DNA of 8,883 nt. Source: a bacterium (lineage in GTDB: Bacteria; UBA9089; CG2-30-40-21; SBAY01). A program made the translations under genes and the position numbers. Under the pieces are notes generated by a model. It saw only the letters and a list, made by a program, of their open reading frames with translations. It was not told the origin of the DNA and searched no databases. The DNA lies in contig JASEHU010000074.1 in NCBI GenBank assembly GCA_030018635.1, positions 1 through 8,883 of the forward strand, written 5' to 3'. Below are positions 5,735-8,883 of the stretch, in pieces; position 1 is the first letter of the stretch; every line of letters starts with the position of its first letter.

Positions 5735-5744
5735 GCCGTTATCT
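5678..5744 (+). repeat. attC-like site 4, abutting prmC
   Basis: The 67-nt site runs from GCCTAAT (5678-5684) to GTTATCT (5738-5744). It has GTATTCA (5688-5694)/TGAATAC (5726-5732) outside an AAGTCG/CGACTT inner hairpin (about 5705-5722). Its CGTTATCTG-AAAT end nearly repeats the end of site 2 (CGTTATCTGCAAT). It closes the inserted block 32 bp before the prmC ATG. The left box has AAT where AAC is expected. Confidence 0.5.
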
Positions 5745-5776
5745 GAAATCACCCGAAAATATAAGGAAATATAACC

Positions 5777-6631
5777 ATGCAACTGAGACAATTATTGCCT
5801 GAAGCAACTAAATATCTTGAGGATAACCAAATCGATACGGCTAAAACTGATGCTGAGGTGTTGTTAGGTGAGTTAATGGGAATGAATCGGGTGCAACTTT
5901 ACCTCAATGGTGATGTCTGCTTGCCTGAAAATCGATTAACCCAATATTGGGAACTACTCAAACGACGCACCGCCTACGAACCTGTGGCTTATATCTTAGG
6001 TAAAAAGGCATTTATGGACTGGGAATTTATGGTTAATCCGGATGTCCTCATTCCAAGAGCGGAGACTGAGATTTTAGTGGAAGAGGTAATAAAAATTGGG
6101 AAGGGACTTCACCTTTCACCAGTGCTGGTTGATATTGGAACAGGGAGTGGAATAATTGCCATTAGCCTGGCTTTAGCCTTAAACGTCAGGGTGTATGCCA
6201 CAGACACCTCTATTTCTGCCTTAGAAGTGGCTAAAATAAATGCCGCTAAATTAGGGGTAGGGGATAAGATTGTCTTTAGACATGGGAATTTATTTGAACC
6301 GTTAGATGGATTCAATCTAAAGGAAATGGTAGATATCGTTGTTTCTAACCCACCTTATGTAGCTACATCACAATGGGAAGAGTTACCTCCGGATGTTTTG
6401 TTTGAGCCGAAAGTTGCTTTAGACGGAGGCGAGGAAGGATTGGTGTTTTACGAGAAAATAATTGCCGGCTCGCTAAATTATTTAAAACAAGGTGGCAGGT
6501 TAGTCTTAGAAATAGGTTATAACCAAGCACAAACAATAAAGGATACCGTTTTGCAACACAAGGAATTCGATGAGGTTAAAATAATTAACGATTATCATGG
6601 AATAGCAAGGGTAGTAATTGCAAAAAGATAG
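5777..6631 (+). CDS. prmC: peptide chain release factor N5-glutamine methyltransferase
   Basis: PrmC (HemK, 284 aa, family about 280) uses S-adenosylmethionine to methylate the glutamine of the GGQ motif in release factors, including the RF1 encoded upstream, and so raises termination efficiency. The SAM-binding motif DIGTGSGIIAIS begins at D119. The catalytic NPPY that holds the glutamine side chain is N191-Y194 (VVSNPPYVATSQW). The small N-terminal helical domain (about 1-90) is complete, and the LIPRAETEILVEEV linker is typical. AAGGA at 5763-5767 with a 9-nt spacer supports the ATG. It starts just after attC-like site 4, so its native link to prfA has been replaced by inserted DNA. No strong new promoter is obvious, so expression may depend on read-through from the inserted block. 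Confidence 0.96.
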   Translation: MQLRQLLPEATKYLEDNQIDTAKTDAEVLLGELMGMNRVQLYLNGDVCLPENRLTQYWELLKRRTAYEPVAYILGKKAFMDWEFMVNPDVLIPRAETEILVEEVIKIGKGLHLSPVLVDIGTGSGIIAISLALALNVRVYATDTSISALEVAKINAAKLGVGDKIVFRHGNLFEPLDGFNLKEMVDIVVSNPPYVATSQWEELPPDVLFEPKVALDGGEEGLVFYEKIIAGSLNYLKQGGRLVLEIGYNQAQTIKDTVLQHKEFDEVKIINDYHGIARVVIAKR

Positions 6632-6651
6632 ACATGGAGGTCAAAAGAACT

Positions 6652-7200
6652 ATGATTTCAATAAAAAATATAACGATGAAACAAATATTTTCCTGTATCG
6701 TTGCTCTTCTTTTAATTGTTTTTTCCAATGCACGACCTGTCCCTTTTTTAATTGGTGTAGTGATTGTTTTGTTGGGAGAGATTATTCGGTTTTGGGCTGC
6801 TGGTCATTTGAGAAAGGATAAATCCTTGACCACCACAGGACCCTATGCCTATGTCAAAAATCCACTTTATATTGGCACACTTCTGGTGACGATTGGTATG
6901 TGTCTTTGTGCTTACAATTTCTATATTCTTGCTTTGGGACTAGCCGTTTTATTCTTTCAGTATCTTCCTTATAAATTAAAGAAAGAGAGCGAAAGATTAG
7001 AGAAGATATTTGGTGAAGAATACACCGAATACGTCAGGCAGGTACCAGCCCTTATCCCAAAATTAACTCCATACCGTAAAGAAGGCGGTGAATCAAAAAA
7101 ATGGAGTTTTGAGCAAGTAAAAGGCAATAGCGAACATTTAACATTTTTAGCCATTTTAATCGGTGTTATACTAATTAGCAGAAATTTGTGGATTAGATAA
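6652..7200 (+). CDS. small membrane methyltransferase, isoprenylcysteine/PEMT-like family
   Basis: This 182-aa integral membrane protein has five hydrophobic segments (about 11-25, 30-48, 72-88, 89-106 and 163-178). It carries the hallmark of the ICMT/phospholipid methyltransferase superfamily, GPYAYVKNPLYIG (63-75), followed by the cytosolic helix motif ESERLEKIFGEEYTEYVRQVPALIP (112-136). These enzymes bind S-adenosylmethionine at the membrane face and methylate lipids, quinone-like or prenylated substrates; the substrate cannot be told here. The family usually ends near the IPKL motif, so the last 40 residues with an extra membrane segment are an extension. I place the start at 6652, because the strong TGGAGGTC (6635-6641) serves that ATG with an 11-nt spacer. 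The ATG at 6634 overlaps this Shine-Dalgarno site. prmC ends 20 bp upstream, so the two are probably co-transcribed. Confidence 0.85.
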   Translation: MISIKNITMKQIFSCIVALLLIVFSNARPVPFLIGVVIVLLGEIIRFWAAGHLRKDKSLTTTGPYAYVKNPLYIGTLLVTIGMCLCAYNFYILALGLAVLFFQYLPYKLKKESERLEKIFGEEYTEYVRQVPALIPKLTPYRKEGGESKKWSFEQVKGNSEHLTFLAILIGVILISRNLWIR

Positions 7201-7237
7201 GTGAGAAAGTGAGTGAGAGAGAGAGTGTGTGTGTGTG
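7201..7237 (+). repeat. GA and GT dinucleotide microsatellite
   Basis: Immediately after the methyltransferase stop, GTGAGA-type sequence passes into GAGAGAGAGA and then GTGTGTGTGTGT. Such tracts change length by slippage. The position is 3' to one gene and upstream of the next. Confidence 0.8.
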
Positions 7238-7303
7238 ACCCTAATAAATCAGGGTATTATCCTCATATGAGAATAGCACCATAATTTATTATGGTGTGTG
7301 AGG
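7238..7303 (+). promoter_or_regulatory. cluster of hairpins upstream of the lipoprotein gene
   Basis: Three adjacent structures are visible. ACCCT (7238-7242)/AGGGT (7251-7255) is the first. The second is a 10-bp palindrome, CTCATATGAG (7262-7271). The third is an 8-bp perfect stem, CACCATAA (7277-7284), loop TTTA, TTATGGTG (7289-7296). CCTCA (7261-7265) can also pair with TGAGG (7299-7303) around the third hairpin. No T-run follows, so this is not a standard terminator. A regulatory or mRNA-processing role is possible. Confidence 0.45.
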
Positions 7304-7322
7304 AAATGGTGAGGATTAAAAA

Positions 7323-8459
7323 ATGAGAAAGATTTCAATTTTTTCTATAATAACCTGTCTGATTTTAGGCTGTGCACCGCCTAAAGGCAAAGACCTAACT
7401 ACCATCCCGGAGCCTAAATATAAATGGAAAGAGGTAGAAATTAAGTGGGTCTATTCTTTAGCCATTGACCCTACGGATTCAAACAAGATTTATGCCGCTA
7501 CCGAATATGGGGTGTATAAGTCAAACGATAAGGCTAATACATGGAAGGCGGTAAACCACCGTCTTTACAACCTTAATGTTTATACCGTAGTTGTTGACCC
7601 TAAAAGACAGGAAATTATTTATGTAGGTGGTGATGGTGGGGTATATAAAAGCACAAATGAGAGAAATGAATGGGTAGAGAAGAATGTTGGTTTAATTAAT
7701 CCATTGGTGCGGGTATTAGCCATAGACCCAACTAATTCGGCTCGACTTTATGCTGGTTGTTTTGGCTCAGGCGGATTATTTATTAGTGATAATGGTGGAG
7801 AGACATGGGAAGGGGTAGGGGGAGAGTTAGCTACCTTACAGATTACCTCAATAGCTATTTCTTTCAACCAACCTCATAAAATCTATATCGGCACATGGGA
7901 AAAAGGGATTTATAAAAGTGAAGATAGAGGGATGAGTTTTTATCCGGTAAATACAGGGTTAAGTAATCTTAATATTCGAGATGTAGCCGTAAGTATGGTA
8001 GGAAGTGAGACGATTTATGCCGCTGTAGAAGGGGGCGTCCTCAAAAGCGAAAATGAAGGTAAAAATTGGGAATTAAAGACAGAAGGGCTTCTTAACCCTC
8101 ATATTCGAACGCTGTTAATTGACCCTGGGCAATCTGAGATAATTTATGCCGGAACATGGATTGGTGGAGTCTATAAAAGTGAAGATAAAGGTGAACAATG
8201 GCAAAGAATAAATGTCGGTTTAGTCAATACATCCGTCCATACTCTGATTTTTGACCCGCAAGATTCAAATATTATCTATGCAGGTACAGAAGGAGGTATC
8301 TTTCAAACAATAGATGGTGGTATATTCTGGAAGGCAAAAAATAAGGGATTAACCCGTCTGGTTAAAGAGCTAATTCCACCACCAATTCCAAAAGAAAAAC
8401 GGAAGAAACCTCCTGCACCCAAACCTGCTCATGGTGCTCCAGAGGGTGGTGGACATTAA
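7323..8459 (+). CDS. lipoprotein with seven Asp-box repeats, predicted beta-propeller
   Basis: The 378-aa protein begins with a short signal peptide and lipobox (CLILG then C17), so it should be lipidated at C17 and exposed outside the cytoplasmic membrane. Seven repeats of 43-45 residues follow, each with an Asp-box (S-x-D-x-G-x-x-W-like) at 67, 110, 155, 199, 242, 286 and 329. Each Asp-box comes after an IYxGTxxGVYKS strand and a VxxLAIDP strand. Seven evenly spaced repeats fit one closed seven-bladed propeller, as in BNR/sortilin-like or YCF48-like proteins. The catalytic residues of sialidases are not apparent, so a binding or assembly role is likelier than glycosidase activity. A Pro/Lys-rich tail (about 352-378) ends the protein. 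GAGG at 7311-7314, 8 nt upstream, supports the start. It may form its own transcription unit. Confidence 0.85.
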   Translation: MRKISIFSIITCLILGCAPPKGKDLTTIPEPKYKWKEVEIKWVYSLAIDPTDSNKIYAATEYGVYKSNDKANTWKAVNHRLYNLNVYTVVVDPKRQEIIYVGGDGGVYKSTNERNEWVEKNVGLINPLVRVLAIDPTNSARLYAGCFGSGGLFISDNGGETWEGVGGELATLQITSIAISFNQPHKIYIGTWEKGIYKSEDRGMSFYPVNTGLSNLNIRDVAVSMVGSETIYAAVEGGVLKSENEGKNWELKTEGLLNPHIRTLLIDPGQSEIIYAGTWIGGVYKSEDKGEQWQRINVGLVNTSVHTLIFDPQDSNIIYAGTEGGIFQTIDGGIFWKAKNKGLTRLVKELIPPPIPKEKRKKPPAPKPAHGAPEGGGH

Positions 8460-8489
8460 AAATCTAATAAAATCTCTTCCATTAAATTT

Positions 8490-8624
8490 GTAATCGGTTA
8501 GTGATTAATAGGGAAGTTTAAGGGGATTCGGGGTTTTAGATTTCGGAATTCAGGATGTCTGATTTTCGAACCCCGAATTTTGCTAAACATCAGTGAATCA
8601 AGCCTTTAATCACTGATCGATTAC
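8490..8624 (+). repeat. nested inverted-repeat element after the lipoprotein gene
   Basis: The outer arms 8490-8508 and 8606-8624 are complementary at 17 of 19 positions. Inside is a perfect 10-bp stem, ATTCGGGGTT (8526-8535)/AACCCCGAAT (8569-8578). A competing perfect 8-bp hairpin, ATCAGTGA (8589-8596)/TCACTGAT (8610-8617), uses the right outer arm. The 10-bp stem is followed by a short T-run (8577-8581) and could terminate the lipoprotein transcript. Taken as a whole the 135-bp block looks like a MITE or structured repeat. No coding potential is seen. Confidence 0.6.
8526..8581 (+). terminator. possible terminator of the lipoprotein gene
   Basis: The 10-bp GC-rich stem ATTCGGGGTT/AACCCCGAAT lies 67 bp after the stop codon and ends in a four- to five-T tract. 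The loop of 33 nt is long for an intrinsic terminator, which lowers confidence. Confidence 0.4.
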
Positions 8625-8639
8625 TTTTATACCCAGCAA

Positions 8640-8671
8640 TTCTCATTATGAAAATGTGTAAGTAATGAGAA
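8640..8671 (+). repeat. 9-bp hairpin beside the GGAGATT array
   Basis: TTCTCATTA (8640-8648) pairs perfectly with TAATGAGAA (8663-8671) around a 14-nt loop. It directly borders the purine-rich repeat arm. Confidence 0.6.
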
Positions 8672-8793
8672 GTGGAGAATAGGGAGAATTGGAGAGATTA
8701 GGGGGGAGATTAAGTAGAGATTAGTGGGAGATTGGTAAAGAAAACAATAAATCTCCACTTTATCTCCATTTAATCTCCACCAATCTCCACTTA
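8666..8793 (+). repeat. large inverted repeat of phased GGAGATT units
   Basis: The left arm (about 8666-8737) is a purine-rich run of degenerate GGAGATTxx units. The right arm (8749-8793) is four ATCTCCA units spaced 11, 11 and 10 bp. Their complements match, for example AAGTGGAGATTGGTGGAGATT (right arm reversed) against the unit series at 8713-8735. A DNA helical repeat period and a purine/pyrimidine strand bias are clear. An antisense frame across it is low-complexity and not called as a gene. Confidence 0.65.
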
Positions 8794-8807
8794 TTTTTCC
8801 ACCGTTC

Positions 8808-8841
8808 ACTGAGCAATTACCTTTTATAGTAATGCCTCAGT
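8808..8841 (+). repeat. hairpin with symmetric internal loop
   Basis: ACTGAG (8808-8813) pairs with CTCAGT (8836-8841) and ATTAC (8816-8820) with GTAAT (8829-8833). The unpaired CA and GC face each other, and the loop has 8 nt. The rest of 8842-8883 shows nothing recognisable. Confidence 0.5.
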
Positions 8842-8883
8842 TATCAGTTGTGAAGTAGGTTAGTGGGTCATTCCATTTGATAT

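Larger units (their letters stand above)
2624..5744 (+). mobile_element. putative degenerate integron: broken integrase plus three cassettes between prfA and prmC
   Basis: The segment between prfA and prmC contains a truncated tyrosine recombinase followed by four structured sites of the form ...TAAC - hairpin - GTT..., which separate same-direction genes. Three of the sites end in a common pattern, GTTAT, two bases, G, one base, AAT (2948, 4603, 5738). With cleavage in each GTT, the cassettes would be about 2948-4603 (ATPase), 4603-5519 (MNT-HEPN) and 5519-5738 (no gene). This architecture and the TA-like content match sedentary chromosomal integrons. Against it, the R-box sequences depart from the classical RYYYAAC/GTTRRRY pattern, no attI site is recognised and no complete integrase is present. 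The integron reading is an inference. Confidence 0.5.

Noticed and set aside
2569..5776. CRISPR array as an explanation for the repeated palindromes
   Set aside because: The structured sites differ in length and sequence, are separated by genes rather than uniform spacers, and share only short terminal motifs.
5560..5802. 80-codon forward frame running into prmC
   Set aside because: It crosses inverted repeats and an attC-like site, overlaps the true prmC start, has no convincing ribosome binding site and resembles no protein.
6634..6651. ATG at 6634 as the start of the membrane methyltransferase
   Set aside because: The strong Shine-Dalgarno sequence at 6635-6641 overlaps this codon and is placed to serve the ATG at 6652. 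A longer form cannot be fully excluded.
6618..6821. 67-codon forward frame overlapping the membrane methyltransferase
   Set aside because: It is an out-of-frame shadow of a clear methyltransferase gene and carries no motif.
8627..8809. 60-codon antisense frame over the GGAGATT inverted repeat
   Set aside because: The protein is a repetitive Ile/Ser/Pro/Leu sequence generated by the repeat units, with no start signals that stand out.
1..8883. tRNA or rRNA genes
   Set aside because: No cloverleaf with a GTTCGA-type T-loop and a matching acceptor stem, and no rRNA-like stretch, was recognised by eye on either strand. The three-way junction at 4475-4602 lacks tRNA signature loops.

Overview
This window reads as part of an AT-rich bacterial chromosome. 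The fixed markers are zinc-type ribosomal protein L31, peptide release factor 1 and its methyltransferase PrmC, with Shine-Dalgarno sites of GGAGG type and promoters close to the sigma-70 consensus. Thymidylate is made by ThyX. The gene order, the isolated DUF433 gene, the simple-sequence arrays and the cassette-like insertions suggest an uncultured candidate-phylum bacterium (Omnitrophota or Desantisbacteria-like genomes come to mind). That placement is only an impression.

Region 1 (about 100-2568) is a compact operon, rpmE - thyX - DUF433 - prfA. It starts at a good promoter (102-130) and has a leader built of four 7-bp repeats. rpmE and thyX abut (TAA then GTG) and DUF433 overlaps prfA by 16 nt, so the four genes are probably co-transcribed and partly translationally coupled.

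Region 2 (about 2569-5776) separates prfA from prmC, genes that are adjacent in many bacteria. It starts with a perfect-consensus promoter (TTGACA, 17 bp, TATAAT) driving a 45-codon remnant of a tyrosine recombinase N-terminus. Four imperfect-palindrome sites resembling integron attC recombination sites follow, at about 2894-2954, 4368-4609, 5464-5525 and 5678-5744. Between them lie an orphan P-loop ATPase, an MNT nucleotidyltransferase/HEPN pair (toxin-antitoxin-like) and a cassette-sized segment with no gene. All these genes point the same way and each segment ends in a structured GTT-containing site. The best reading is a small, probably immobile integron cassette array whose integrase has been destroyed. 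This is an inference from sequence patterns.

Region 3 (5777-8459) returns to ordinary chromosome. It holds prmC (methylates the GGQ glutamine of the release factor encoded upstream), a small membrane methyltransferase of the isoprenylcysteine/PEMT type, and a lipoprotein with seven regular Asp-box (BNR-like) repeats, predicted to form a beta-propeller outside the cytoplasmic membrane. A 122-bp spacer with GA/GT microsatellites and hairpins precedes the lipoprotein gene.

Region 4 (8460-8883) has no credible gene. It holds a nested inverted-repeat element (8490-8624), a large inverted repeat made of 10-11-bp GGAGATT-type units (about 8666-8793) and a further hairpin (8808-8841).
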